This document shows positions 1 through 11,047 of a stretch of DNA of 64,000 nt, piece by piece; within the stretch, counting starts at the first letter, position 1; the number at the start of each line of letters is the position of its first letter. A program made the position numbers and the translations under genes. The notes under the pieces are model-generated. The model was not told where the DNA came from. It searched no databases and worked only from the letters and a program-made list of their open reading frames with translations. Where the stretch lies: contig CAUYUJ010016305.1 of assembly GCA_963575745.1 (NCBI GenBank), positions 333,001 to 397,000 of the forward strand, read 5' to 3'. Source of the stretch: Prorocentrum cordatum (Eukaryota > Sar > Dinophyceae > Prorocentrales > Prorocentraceae).

Positions 1-358
1 GCCATCCGAGGCCTCAAGATGGCTCCAAGATGGCCCAAGAGGGCTCCAAGAGAGGCTCAAGAGAGCCCCAAGACGGCCCCAAGAGCGCTCCAAGAGCGAC
101 CCAAGAGCGCCCCAAGAGGCGATGTTGGGCTCCCGAGGGGCAACGCTAACTAATGCTCGCTTCTTGTTTGATCGATGTCCTCCAAAATGGCCCCAAGAGC
201 GCCCCCAAGGCTCCCAAGAGCGCTTCAAGAGGGCACCAAGAGGCGCCCAGGAGGCCCCAACAGGCGCCTAAGAGGCCCCCAAGATGCTCACAAGAGACCC
301 CCAAGAGGCCCCAATAAGCTCTCCGAGGCACCCAAGATGCTCCAAGAGGCCTCCACTG
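1..358. repeat. CCAAGAGG-type dispersed satellite, copy 1
   Basis: Degenerate units of roughly 10-12 bp built on CCAAGAGG/CCAAGATGG fill most of this stretch. Near 120-180 they are interrupted by a unique-looking block ending in CTTCTTGTTTGATCGATG. The same GATCGA-containing block precedes related satellites near 26.6 kb and 44.6 kb, so satellite and flank travel together. Short ORFs on both strands are by-products of the repeat and are not called genes. Confidence 0.75.
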
Positions 359-448
359 GGGGACCTTTCCTCTGTGTGCTGCCCACTTCCCTGATTGAGG
401 TTACGCGAAGCGTCTAGAGATTAAGCGACGCCAAATGGGTTGCATAGG

Positions 449-1469
449 TCATTGGGAAGTAAGGTAGGCCAGCGCGATCTGCATCTCCGCCAGGGGTGCA
501 CAGTCTGTCTTGGAGCGCGCCTTCTTGAAGAGGTCCAAAGTCTGCTCACCGGCGGTGTTGGCTTTGCGCTTCTTGAGTTTCAGCCCCGAGTAGTTGTCCT
601 GGTACATCTTCGCCAGAGCGTTGCCGAATCCCCTGGGGTAGTGCTGGGATTTCTTGAGCTGCTTCCCGCCATTAACCTGTTCACGGCCATCAGAGCTGTA
701 TGTGATGCGCACCAGGTCGTTGTCCGTAAGCTTGTCAGGGGATATTTTTTTTGCCTTGGACTTCCAAGTCCTTGATGCACTTATCATTGCACCACAATAC
801 CGTAGGTTTCAACGACGGTGCCCCAAAAGCCCCCATGTACACAAAGGCTCTGAACACTTTGATTTTGCGGAGCATGTCTTGGAAATCAGGGTGGCGATTG
901 AGAATTGAAGATGCTGGTTGCTCCAGAATCCATAAGCCCCCACGGGCAGATATGATGAGCATCAACAGAACACAGCGCGCAACCATCTTATTAGCTGCCA
1001 TCACTTGCGGCCTCTTAGTGTTTCCTAGGGGGTCCCATTCTTTGCGCCCAGCCGTATGCCTGTTCACCCATGCCCAAGTAGAACAAACTGGAGCTAGCAC
1101 ATGGATACCGCCTGGCTTGCAGCGGAGGACCATGTGCAAGGCATTGGCAAACCCAGCGTCTGAATTCATATCGAATTGGCCGCCGGGAACATCATCGTTG
1201 ATCTCAAAAGGAATGGCAATTTTGTGCGCGCGCCAGCAAGCCTTTGAGGACTCGCGCTCTCCTGCAAAGAATTCTGTGCCATCGGCATCTGGGCGCTCCA
1301 CAGACTTCCACAACGTATCATTTGATATGATGGCGAGAATACATTGCAATACGATCAGCGGCACCCCGTGTTCAAACAGCGACTTCAAGAGCAACTGTTT
1401 TGCGTTAGTAGGTTTTGTCGTGTAGACAGCTGCTATCCGATTGGACTCGGCTTTGTGTTTTGCGGCCAT
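449..1469 (-). CDS. Dcm-like methyltransferase-fold protein, frame broken
   Basis: Two overlapping minus-strand frames (1469-735 and 787-449) read as one protein of about 335 residues. The first holds EFFAGERES, which resembles the cofactor loop of C5-cytosine methyltransferases. It then has LAPVCSTWAWVN, at the place of the Pro-Cys motif, and WILEQPASS, at the place of the Glu-Asn-Pro motif. The Pro-Cys and Glu-Asn-Pro residues are not canonical, so catalysis is doubtful. The second frame continues as a basic C-terminal tail ending in LAYLTSQ. The break lies in a run of eight T (745-752); seven would join the frames. That is either a sequencing error or decay. From general knowledge, proteins of this pattern are a large multicopy family in dinoflagellates, often linked to retroelements. 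The ATG at 1469 is the first in frame; a weak leader-like string lies upstream near 1545. Confidence 0.6.
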
Positions 1470-1589
1470 GCCTGATCTGCTCTGTTCGCGTGCAACTCGC
1501 GAAGCTTATGCCGCAGAAAAGATTCGGCCACTTTTCATTATGAGCCAAAACGGGTATGCTACACAAAGAGGAGGGTGGAGGGGGGAGGA

Positions 1590-3060
1590 TGACAGCCATG
1601 ATGCTGATGCTGATGCTGATGCTGCAGATGATGATGATGATCATGGTGATGATGATGATGATGATGATGGTGATGGTGATGACGACGACGATGATGATGA
1701 TGCTGTTGATGATGATGAGGGCCAGGTTTGCTCGATAGATTCAGGGGGGATACCACCGACGACGACGACGACGACTGCGACGACGACAACGACGACGACA
1801 TGGACGATTGAACCCACACTCCTGGACCCAGGGGGCACCTGGAAACCCATGGGCGCGGGGGGGTAGCGCGGCCCCGAAACCCATGGGTGCGGGGGGTGCG
1901 GTCGTCGTCGTCTCGGGGCTCATCTCATAGGCCCCAAGACGTGACATCGTCGTCGTCGTCCTCGTCGTCCTCGTCGTCATCGAACGCGGTGCCAGATGCG
2001 CCTGCCCCGCGACCCATCTATTCCCGCGACCCGCTTGCGACCCGCGGTCGTCGGTTGTCCGTCGTCGTCGTTCCGTCGTCATCCTTGGCGTCGTCGACTT
2101 CGTCGTTGTGGCGGCGGGCGCGGCGGGCGCCTTGTCGGCGCGGCCGGCGCCGCGAGCAACCCCCCCCAGCGCCGCGGCGCAAGTGGCTCGCTGGCGGCGA
2201 GGGTCGACGACGAGGAGGAGGAGGAGGAGGAGGAGGATGAGGAGGGGGAGAACGAGGTGGATGAGGAGGAGGGGGGACGAGGAGGAAAAGGATAGCGAGG
2301 ATGAGGATGGGGCGCAAGAGGAGGACGAAGGGGTGGAGGAAGACAGAGCAAGCAAGGGAGAATGAGAGCTGGGAAAGACGCGAGATGATAGGGCGAAATG
2401 AGGCGGCCTTGCCTCCAGGGACTTCCGGAGACCTCTTTAGGTCCCTGGGGGCCACCGGGGGTCCGGATCCGGGGCGGGAGCAAAACTTACCACCCGCTTC
2501 TCCTCATCTTCCTCGTCCTCCTCATCCTCCCCTCCTCTGCGCCCGCCCTCCTCGTTATCTTCCCCCTCCTCCTCCTCCTCCCCCTCCTCCTCCTCCCCCT
2601 GCTCTTCCCCTCACTTCTCCTTCCCCTCCCCTTCCCCCAGCGCGCCGGGCGCAGGGCGCGCGCGGGTGGCATCGCGCGCACCACGGCGCAAGGAGGAGTA
2701 GGAGGAGGAGGGTGACGACGACAACGTCGACGTCGACGTCGAGAAAGATGAGAAGGAAGGAGTGGGGGGCGTGCTGGGGGAGAAAGGGGGCGGGAGAAAG
2801 GACGCAAGGGATGGAGGAGGTAAGAAGAAGACAGGCGAGATCAAGTGGATGGTGAGGGGTCCTTGTCCTCCTCCTCCTCATCATCATCATCAGCATCATC
2901 ATCGCCATCTCATTCCCATATCACAATCGTCATGGTCGTCATTATCATCATCCGCATCCTCATCGTCATAGTCGTCGTCATCATCATCATCATCATCATC
3001 ATCGTAATCTTCACTCTCATCCTCCTCATCATCATCAGCATGATTATGACCCTCCCATTC
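1590..3060. repeat. Trinucleotide-rich stretch (GAT, GAC, CGT, GAG/CTC, CAT)
   Basis: Successive arrays: GAT at about 1600-1715, GAC at 1758-1805, CGT at about 1945-1985, GAG at 2212-2300, CTC at 2490-2620 and CAT at 2870-3040. Every frame is open on both strands because trinucleotide runs contain few stops, so the many His-, Asp-, Ser- or Met-rich ORFs are not evidence of coding. I see no conserved protein here. Confidence 0.85.
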
Positions 3061-3298
3061 CTCCTGCCCCTCCTCACTCTCACCGCTACTCGCGCGCCAC
3101 TCTCGCCCGCAAGATCCCACGGGGCTCGCGACGAGGGCCTCGGGACCTCCGGGGGCCCGTGTTTGTTTGTCTGTTTGTTTTTTCCTGCGAATGGCCGCGC
3201 GCCCCAGGACTGCAGCGCCTGAGGCATTATTCCGATTGAAATCATGCCCCGTATACACGCACTATGGTGTATAATTTACCCGATCATGATGGCATTGC
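3061..3298. other. Short unannotated spacer
   Basis: Mixed sequence between the CAT array and the stop codon of the next gene. Nothing recognisable was seen. It probably holds the 3' untranslated region of the minus-strand gene that ends at 3299. Confidence 0.4.
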
Positions 3299-3533
3299 TT
3301 AGGCATGGTCCTGTGGATACCCTGAGTTGGAGCATGCTAGGTCCCAGGATGCCTTGGTCCCGCCGTGCTTGCTCCACGTGATGTGACGTTGCTGGGGGGG
3401 CTCGCCGTTCGATGTCTTGCAAATCCAGAGCGCTTTCTGATGCAACAGTACTTCGATCTGGCTCCCATTCTCATGCTGGGCCAACGTGTAGCTAGAGCCC
3501 CCTAGGCCTTTTGGTAGCTCGCTCTGGGGGTAG
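3299..3533 (-). CDS. Probable terminal exon of the repeat-rich protein
   Basis: This minus-strand ORF reads ELPKGLGGSSYTLAQHENG, then IEVLLHQKALWICK, and ends in SGYPQDHA and a stop. Unlike the surrounding repeats it is of normal complexity, with hydrophobic residues spaced as in a folded domain. It lies about 350 bp downstream, in transcription order, of the long exon at 3880-5951. The low-complexity sequence between them looks intronic: the upstream frame runs into proline-rich filler. A CAG acceptor can be placed just before GAGCTACC near 3533. I infer one gene with a GC- or GT-type donor near 3885-3895. Function is unknown. Confidence 0.5.
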
Positions 3534-3879
3534 GCCCGACTCGGCATGTTGTTCGGGATCGCGCAGCCCTGAACGGCGATGGTCCCTCTGGGCGCAGGCG
3601 GGGGGGGGGGCGTAAGGAAGGGGATGGGGGAACAGTGGCAAGTGGGAGCATGAGGAAGGGTAACCAGAGGAGGAGGTGGAGGAGAGGAAGATGAGGAGGA
3701 GGAAAAGGAGGAGCAAGAAAGGAGGGGAGGTGCAGGGGTTGACGAGGGAGGAGGTCAGAAGGGGGAAGTGGGATGGAAGATGTGGGGGAGGAGGGGGAGG
3801 TCGGACGTTGGATAAAGTGGGGGGGAGGGGGGACAGAGGGGGAGGAGGAGGGATGAAGGAGAGGAAGGAGGAGCCTCCT
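3534..3879 (-). other. Probable intron, GA/CT-rich
   Basis: Purine-rich on the plus strand (GAGGAGG and GGGGAGG runs) and pyrimidine-rich on the coding strand. It separates two blocks of normal coding complexity. The frame stays open through it by composition only. Exact splice sites cannot be set without transcript data. Confidence 0.45.
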
Positions 3880-5951
3880 TCTCTTTCCTCATTATGCCCA
3901 TGGATCGAGCCTGTGACGACCTCCTTGGTCTGCTTGCCCTTGCACTGGCCCTTGCTCACCTTGGCCCTGGGCTCGGAGCCGCCGGAGTTCCCGGCGCGCT
4001 TCTTGCCCGAGCTGTGGACCTCGTCCTTGCCCGAGCTGTGGACCTCGTCCTTGCCCCAGCTGTCGCCCTTGCCCTTGCCCGAGCTGTGAACCTCGTCCTT
4101 GCCCGAGCTGTCGCCCTTGCCCTTGCCGCGCTTGACCTTGCCCGAGCTGTGGACCTCGTCCTTGCCCGAGCCGTCGCCCTTGCCCTTGCCCTTGCCCGAG
4201 CTGTGGACCTCGTCCTTGCCCGAGCCGTCGCCCTTGCCCTTGCCGTGCTTGACCTTGCCCGAGCTGTGGACCTCGTCCTTGCCCGAGCCGTCGCCCTTGC
4301 CCTTGCCGTGCTTGCCCTTGCCCGAGCTGTGGGCCTCGTCCTTGCCCGAGCTGTCGCCCTTGCCCTTGCCGTGTTTGCCCTTGCCGCTCTGCAGCAAGTT
4401 CTGTTCGATGCTGCTGACAGGAGGCGGCGGTGCTGCTGCCATCTCACCTCTGACTTGCTCCACCACTGGCCTGATGGGCTCGGCCCGCGGGCGAAGGTAT
4501 CGCGAGCGCATGTCTGGGACAGGGTCTAATGGAGGGCCTTCGCAGCCACACAACTCAGCAACGCACTCCATGTCTTGGGCGCTGCTCGCCGCCGCATCGC
4601 CGTCTTCCTGCGCCTGGAGCTGGCCTGCCAGGTTAAGGGTGTCTTCTGTCAAGTCGCCGACGTCATCGATCGCCTCGATGCTGGGACTCTCCCCCACCAG
4701 GTCGTCGTAGTCCTTCCGGCCACCACCGCGGCCCATGGCTTCGTCCTTGCCGTCGCCCTCTAGCAACTGATCTTGCCCAGCCTCGGCCTGACTCCACATC
4801 GGCCACTCCTGCTCAGCCTCGGCCTGGCTGCCCATCGGCCACTCCTGCTCAGCCGCAGCTAGACTGTCCTCTGGCCACTCCTGCTCAGCCGCAGCTAGAC
4901 TGTCCTCTGGCCATGGCTCCTGCTCAGCCGCAGCTAGACTGTCCTCTGGCCATGGCTCCTGCTCAGCCGCAGCCTGACAGCCATCCACTATCACGCCGTC
5001 GTCGACCGCCATATCTGCGCCGCTCTTGGGCGCGGCGTCGCCGCCCTCAAGGGGCGCGCGCGAGCCGTCTCCCAAAGCGTCGACCTCCAGATCCTGGCCA
5101 CCGAAGGGCAACTGCGAACCGTCCTCCAAGGCCTCCCAGGCCATGCCGCTCTTGGGCGCGGCGTCGCCGCCCTCGAGGGGCGTGCGCGAGCCGTCTCGCA
5201 AGGCGTCGACCCCCGGATCCTGGCCGCCGAAGGGCTTCTGCGCACCGTCCTCCAAGGCCTTCAAGGCCTTTCCGCTCTCCTCATGCCCGGCGCCGTCGGA
5301 GTCGTAGCACGGGTTGCCTTCCATCTCAGAGAACCCGAGACCAGCTTGATCCTCATCTGAAGAGTGGATGTCCACAACTCCCGTGCCTGCAGGAGTTCCC
5401 GTAGAGCCAGTGCTGGAGCTTGTCCTGGGCTTGTATGTGTAGCACATGCTAGCTTTCAGGTCCTGCACCTCCGGCGACCGAGATGCCGGGCCGCCCTTCG
5501 AGCCTCGCAAGAGTGAGCGCGAGTACTGCAGGCACCTTTTCCACAACCCAGCAACATAGATCGCGAGCGCATCCTTGGTGTCGAGCTTCAGGTCTTTCAC
5601 GATCTGGCGGTTCAGGCGAAGCAAATTCCCCTGCAAGTGGTGATCCTGCACGCGGAGGACGTCCGCCAAGAAGTACACGCTCGGGATCTTGTCGGGCATC
5701 GCGGTGATGGCTCCCTTGATGTAGTGGTAATTGGCAATCAGATCGCTTTCCACCGGGCCCTTCAGAACGTCCACTATGTGAATCGGGTGGCGGGTCGCGT
5801 CTTCCAGCAGGAGGCTCGTCTTCAGGCCCGGGTCGATGTTTTTCAGGATCCAGTATGCGCACATAGCAACCTTGTCCATGCAATGGTCACTCTGCAACAG
5901 ATGGATAGTGTCGTCAACGTCGCCATCATCATCTGCAGTGGCAGAGGCCAT
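3880..5951 (-). CDS. Repeat-rich dinoflagellate protein, function unknown
   Basis: A long ORF of about 690 residues from the ATG at 5951 (MASATADDDGDVDDTIHLLQ). The open frame extends further upstream to 6137, but that part reads like untranslated sequence. Residues of roughly 1-150 form a normal-complexity, probably helical domain containing HPIHIVDVLKGPVESDLIAN and SVYFLADVLRVQDHHLQGN. The middle is acidic and holds duplicated blocks (PFGGQD, PLEGGDAAPKSG) and repeats of AAAEQEPWPEDSL. The last part is a basic array of GKGKGDGSGKDEVHSS units. I recognise no enzyme motif. Domain plus charged repeats suggests a scaffold or nucleic-acid-associated role, but that is inference. The frame stays intact through all repeats, which supports a real gene. 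Confidence 0.65.
4000..4395 (-). repeat. Coding repeat, GKGKGDGSGKDEVHSS units
   Basis: About eight imperfect units of 48-60 bp encode Lys-Gly-Lys-Gly-Asp-(Ser/Gly)-Ser-Gly-Lys-Asp-Glu-Val-His-Ser-Ser. Unit lengths differ by multiples of three, and both full and short forms occur. This indicates expansion under frame constraint. Confidence 0.8.
4790..5270 (-). repeat. Coding repeats, WPEDSLAAAEQE and PLEGGDAAPKSG blocks
   Basis: 4790-4985 holds six tandem copies of a unit of about 36-39 bp (AAAEQEPWPEDSL and shorter variants). Next to it, 5010-5270 holds two copies of a block of about 130 bp (KALEDG..PFGGQD..VDAL.DGSR.PLEGGDAAPKSG). Both preserve the frame of the host gene. Confidence 0.75.
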
Positions 5952-6843
5952 GTCTACTCTGCTGGGCGGTTTGTAGGGCAGTGACTGCTGCCTGCCTGTG
6001 ACTTGCCCGTTGCAATGCCTCCCAATATCGTTTGAGACAAAATGGACGATGGAGGATGGAGAGTGCCCGAATGTGGGAGGGGACCCGACCAAGAACGCCC
6101 ACAGGGCCACGAAACCTCGCAGGGCCCCAAGGGACAACGCCCCAAACGCCCAATATCACCCAAGCTTAAATAACGTCCAAATCGCCAAACATCAACCGAG
6201 TTTGATTATCATGTTATGTTTGATGGTGGCGCTTGTCATGGCGATTTTATTGTGATATTGGTGATGATGGCGGATATGACGACGTGTTTTGATCCTGGTG
6301 GTGATGATGCGGGTTCTGATGACAAGCTCATGATGGTGATCTTGGTGTTGTTGGTGGCTATGATGGCGTTTTGATGGTTGTGACCTTGGTGGTGATGGTA
6401 ATGCTGGCGGTTTTGATGACTGGACTTTTGATTATGGTGGTGATGGCGCTCATGCTTGCGATTTTTCTTTATCGCCTGAGCCTCTCCACGCGAGGCGAAA
6501 TATCTTATTGTCTTGCGCCTCTGCTGGGCGAGGTTACCGATTTCTGATAATGAATTTGAAGCTGCATGGCAACATGTGTGCGCCAGCTTCCGCAGGCACG
6601 CCTGTAACAAAACGCACGGCAAGCTTCTCACGCATATGCGAAATTCATTCCTTTCCAGATTGCCGAACAGCCGTTGAACATCTTGCAGCAACGTTGGCTA
6701 TCTTGCGATCCCAAGCCAATTTCAGCATCCAAATCACGCAGTAAGCATGAAAGTCGTTGGGGCGCCATGTGCGTCAGCCAGCGGTAGCAATTCATGCAGC
6801 AAAATCGCACGTCGGCGCAAATCATATTCCCGCAAATGTTGAA
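5952..6843. other. Intergenic, GGTGATG-like degenerate repeats
   Basis: 6230-6450 is a loose array of TGGTGATGG-like words. The rest is mixed sequence with no conserved ORF. The stretch lies between two minus-strand genes and probably carries the 3' end of one and the 5' end of the other. Confidence 0.5.
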
Positions 6844-7770
6844 CTACTTTGTCTTCAGTTTCTTCGCCTTGCTCAATTCAAGCTGCTCCATTCTTGCCAA
6901 ATGTATCTCCATGGCGAGCGAAAATGTTTGACCCCCCAATTCCATTGCATATTTGTTTGATTGCGCCGCGGTGAATTGCTGGTAGATCTTATACATCGTC
7001 ACCCCCACGTCGCATCTGATATTGTCCGGGTGGTATGCGAGTTGATCTTTGTAGCGGCCTGGCAACAATATCGCAATCATGACGTTTTCACCACCTCCGC
7101 TGAGTTCAGTGTAAGCGTCTCCCGACCCCAGTGGTACATACTGTCGAAAATACGCTGGCATCACAATCAATTGTCTAGGCTCCCGCGTCTCTTCCTCGTT
7201 TGGCTTACGGTAAGTTGGCCCCCAAAATTCCACCTTGTAGTAAGATGGAAATGTCATCATTATGCACGCCGACCCCGCCAACCATGACATGAATTGCCAT
7301 GCGTTAGTCTTGAACGTCGCTGAATCTTTGAAGTGCCGCGTCGTATCATCCCGTTCTGTGCCCCAGTGTGGGCTGCCCCAAAACACAAGCTCTAGATTCA
7401 TGTCCATCTCCTTCGCGAACGTATCAAACGGTTTGAACTTCGTCTGAGTACTAAACCCCGATATGCCAAAGAAAGGCCCTGCTGCGCCCAAGTCGCATAG
7501 CACGTTGCTGCTCATGCATGCGCTTTCGTAGAGTTGATGTTGCTCAGGACTTGCGTCGTCGTTGGGCTTCGGCTGCTGCTCCAAATCTGTAAGTACCAGG
7601 CACTGGTATGGCAAGTCTTTCCCAGATCCCGCGCTTGCATCATGTCCACCAACAACAACAGATTCTTGCTCGCTGGAAACAACGCGAGCATCGCCCACAA
7701 TCGGTCCATCATCCTGCTCGCTGGAAACAACGCGATCATCGCCCACAATCGGTCCATCATCCAAAGCCAT
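6844..7770 (-). CDS. Conserved-looking hypothetical protein, about 308 residues
   Basis: The minus-strand ORF from the ATG at 7770 to the stop at 6844 has normal amino-acid composition. The N-terminus is a 16-residue duplication (DDGPIVGD.RVVSSEQ). The body has aromatic-rich segments such as LELVFWGSPHWGTERDD and CIMMTFPSYYKVEFWGPTY. It ends in a Lys-rich tail (LELSKAKKLKTK). No domain was recognised. It follows the repeat-rich gene in the same orientation, which fits the one-directional gene clusters of dinoflagellates. It may be one exon of a larger gene; the frame stays open upstream of the ATG only to about 7820. Confidence 0.55.
   Translation of the reverse strand: MALDDGPIVGDDRVVSSEQDDGPIVGDARVVSSEQESVVVGGHDASAGSGKDLPYQCLVLTDLEQQPKPNDDASPEQHQLYESACMSSNVLCDLGAAGPFFGISGFSTQTKFKPFDTFAKEMDMNLELVFWGSPHWGTERDDTTRHFKDSATFKTNAWQFMSWLAGSACIMMTFPSYYKVEFWGPTYRKPNEEETREPRQLIVMPAYFRQYVPLGSGDAYTELSGGGENVMIAILLPGRYKDQLAYHPDNIRCDVGVTMYKIYQQFTAAQSNKYAMELGGQTFSLAMEIHLARMEQLELSKAKKLKTK
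7667..7762 (-). repeat. 48-bp tandem duplication inside the coding region
   Basis: Two adjacent 48-bp units (7667-7714 and 7715-7762) are almost identical. They encode the duplicated DDGPIVGD.RVVSSEQ at the N-terminus of the host protein. The length is a multiple of three, so the frame is kept. Confidence 0.85.
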
Positions 7771-8800
7771 GTTCAAAGATGTGCTGGCTGTTATGGCAGC
7801 GCCCTGCACTTGCAAGGCCAAAACAAGCTACGGAGGAGGAGGGTGGAGGAGTGCTCGTGTTTTTGCGTTGGTTCCGGAGGCGGGTAGGGAAGGGCGCGAG
7901 ATCTTTGCGAGCGCCCGCAAACGGTGCGATTCATAACGCAATATGTCATAATTGCATGCGCTGATTCTTCGCACGCGACGACGTCAAGGATGCAAGGGCG
8001 GCCCGCGTTCCCCCCCAAAACACACGCGCACACAACAAAACACGCACACGCGCACGCACGCACGCGCACGCTGCAACATTGCGCGCTATCTTATGTTGTG
8101 GATTATTAAGTTGTTTTCCATGTTTCTTATAGGTGTTTCAGTATCGTGCTATGGCATGTACAGTTGAATGTTGATACGTTCCATGGCCCAGGTGTTGTTT
8201 TTTGGTTCAGGGAGGGGGGGATAGGGACAGAGAGAGAGAGAGGGAGGAGAGGGGAAGGGAGGGAGAAAAGGGCAAGGGAGGAAAAGGGGAAGGGAGACCT
8301 CATGCACGCCGCGCGACGCGCACGGGACAACCCCAAGAAGAGGAGGAGGGGGGGGAAGAGGATGGCGAGTACCGCTGGTAGACCCCGCCCCCCCCCCTCC
8401 ACCGTCCTCCATTTTCCATTGCTCGTTAACCTCCAATCCTCCACCTCCCCCGAACCGCTGCCCTCATGGCAAGGGCCCCCGTGGGGTATAGCGCCCCCCG
8501 GGCACTGCGCCCCGCGATGCCCCCCGGCCCCCGCGGCGCGGCCATGCGGCCAGGGGAAAGAAGAGCGCGGGGGCCGTAGCCTCCGGCACGCCGAGCCCCC
8601 GACGACCCAGCGGGGTTCCAAGACAGCCCACGAGGCACCCGAGACGGCCCATGCAGACCCCAACAAGATTTGCCCAAGAGGGAGACATCGAAGGCCCACT
8701 TTGCAAGACGGCACAGACGGCCCAACAGGGTCACAAGACGGCCCCACATGGTTCCGAAGCAACCTTGCAAACTATGAAATGTAGGCGCGCATTTAAAAAA
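7771..8800. other. Non-genic: CACA/ACGC tract, purine tract, CCAAGA-like tail
   Basis: 8020-8085 is a CACACGCACGCA tract. 8200-8400 is GGGAGAGA-rich. 8590-8760 carries loose copies of the CCAAGACGGCCC word seen at the start of the window. No ORF here has conserved character. Confidence 0.55.
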
Positions 8801-10690
8801 CTGCGCAACTTTCATGGTGCACGAAAGCCTTTTCGCGGTCCACGAACGCAGCGGTTTTTGTGGCTTTTGTGGCGCATGGAAAAACCCGCAAGGAAATTAG
8901 TGTGTCTTCTTGTGCATGAAAATTATAGCTGATGCATGAACTCCAGGAAAACCGCGACATTGTTTTGGGTTTTCGTGGCCCCCCACGAACGCGCCGCAAA
9001 AATGTTTTTGGGTTTTCGTTCGCGTTGGCACGCAAGGATTTGCTAGAGCTTTATGTAAATTGTGCGTGTGTGTGTTTTTTGTTCGTGGAGCCCCGCGCCG
9101 CGGAAAGTTTCCCCCGCGCCATTTTGATTTAATTCGTAGCTTTCCACAACTTTATGGATGAGCCCCGCGGGCGCCACGAACGTGTTTTCGTGGTTTTCGC
9201 GGAGCTCCACGCGCGCCGCGAAAAGGTTTTCGTGGCTTTCGTAGAGCCTCACGCGCCACGAAAAGAATCATTTTGATTTAAATATGTTTTTCGCGTCGTT
9301 AATTTGCAATGGACGCCGCGGAAAAAAATGCTTTCGTGCATTTTCAGATTGGGGAAGACTTTTTCGTGCCACGAAAACTTTGCAAGAACATGTTTTCCTT
9401 GGCCATGCATGAAGAGAAAGTTTATTTGAGTTCCACGAACGCAGCGAAAAAGTTTTCGTGCGCCACGAAAAAGGTTTTCGTGGTTTTCGTGGAACTCCAC
9501 GAACGCCACGGAAAAAAAAAAGGCTTTCGTGCGCCACGAAAAAGGTTTTCGTGGTTTCAAAAACTGATTTTGAAATTTCTGGGGCTCTTAAAGGAGGCCG
9601 ACGGTACCATGGCATTTCGTGACATTCTACGAGCGCCACGAACTGGTTTTCGTGGTTTTCGTGGAACTCCACGAACGCCACGGAAAAAATGTTTTCGTGC
9701 GCCACGAAAAAGGTTTTCGTGGTTTCAAAAACTGATTTTAAAATTTCTGGGGCTCTTAAAGGAGGCCGACGGTAACATGGCATGTCGTGACATTCTACGA
9801 GCGCCACGAACAGGTTTTCGTGGTTTTCGTGGAACTCCACGAACGCAACGGAAAAAATGCTTTCGTGCGCCACGAAAAAGGTTTTCGTGGTTTCAAAAAC
9901 TGATTTACAATTTCTGGGGCTCTTAAAGGAGGCCGACGGTAACATGGCATGTCGTGACATTCTACGAGCGCCACGAACAGGTTTTCGTGGTTTTCGTGGA
10001 ACTCCACGAACGCCACGAAAAAAAGTTTTCGTGCGCCACGAAAAAGGTTTTCGTGGTTTCAAAAACTGATTTTAAAATTTCTGGGGCTCTTAAAGGAGGC
10101 CGACGGTAACATGGCATTTCGTGACATTCTACGAGCGCCACGAACAGGTTTTCGTGGTTTTCGTGGAACTCCACGAACGCCACGAAAAAAATGCTTTCGT
10201 GCGCCACGAAAAAAGTTTTCGTTGTTTCAAAAACTGATTTTAAAATTTCTGGGGCTCTTAAAGGAGGCCGACGGTAACATAGCGCGAAAAGGTTTTCGTT
10301 GTTTTCGTGGAATTTCACGAACGCCACGAAAAAGGTTTTCGTGCGCCGCGAAAAAGGTTTTCGTTTTTAAGTAAATTTCAAAAACTGATTTTAAACATTC
10401 TGGGGGCCTTTAAGGAGGCCGACGTTGACATGTCATTTCGCGCAGCGAAAATTCAACGAGCGCTACAAAAAGGTTCGTGGTTTTCGTGGAACCCCACGGC
10501 GCGCTTATAAATTTGTCGCGCGCCACGAAAAGATGTTCGTGGTTTTCGTAAATCTTTAATTTGAAATCTCTGGCCCTTTAAAGAGGCCGATCGGGGCTTT
10601 TTCATGCCACGAAAATGCCGCGAGCGCAACGAAAAAAAAAAAACATGTTTTCGTGGCCACGAAAAGGTTGTCGTGGTGAAATTCAGGCGA
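8801..10690. repeat. 168-bp satellite of CCACGAAAA / TTTTCGTGG hairpins
   Basis: At least six tandem units with a period of 167-170 bp. The marker CTGGGGCTCTTAAAGGAGG recurs at about 9579, 9747, 9914, 10081 and 10249, with diverged copies at 10400 and 10570. Each unit also contains CATTTCGTGACATTCTACGA and several opposed pairs of CCACGAAAA and TTTTCGTGG, able to fold into stems. 8810-9300 holds older, diverged units with GGTTTTCGTGG words only. Minus-strand frames give repeated FHENHENLF and ETTKTFFVAHE peptides. Different units use different frames, so this is not a gene. Confidence 0.85.
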
Positions 10691-11040
10691 TAACATGGCC
10701 CCACGAAAACTATATAGTTCTATAAGAGTTAATATATATATAATTGAAAAATATACGGGGCATCCTAAATTAAAACGCGATATGGGCCGACGGGAACATG
10801 GAAATTAACATTGTACCTTGAGGCGCGTCATTTGGAATTTCAGTCCGGCTTGCGTGGGACATCTGAAGAAAATCGCCGCGAGCATGGCCTATGAAAGTAT
10901 ATTCATCCGCCCGGGTGCTACGAGGATTCGAGGCCTCGGGAGGGTTCGGGAGGGCTCGGGAGAAACGGCGCACATTAGTTATCACGTGCGCACGAGCGGG
11001 CATTCGGGGCCTCGGCATCGCCGATTCCGCGCATACGGAG
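10691..11040. other. AT-rich spacer before the retroelement
   Basis: 10720-10760 is TATA-rich, unlike its surroundings. The remainder includes GGTTCGGGAGGGCTCGGGAG repeats. No gene was seen. It may contain the 5' end of the downstream element, but no terminal repeat was found. Confidence 0.4.
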
Positions 11041-11047
11041 CCACCCG

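Noticed and set aside
1545-1571. Second spliced-leader relic upstream of the methyltransferase-like gene
   Set aside because: TTTTGGCTCA preceded by GTAGC is present, but seven extra bases lie between them; similarity is too weak.
8801-10062. 264-residue minus-strand ORF with FHENHENLF repeats
   Set aside because: It shifts frame relative to the repeat unit and is produced by the 168-bp satellite.
9300-10690. Regular repeats that might be a CRISPR array
   Set aside because: Units of about 168 bp are repeated over their full length; there are no unique spacers, no cas-like genes, and the setting is eukaryotic.
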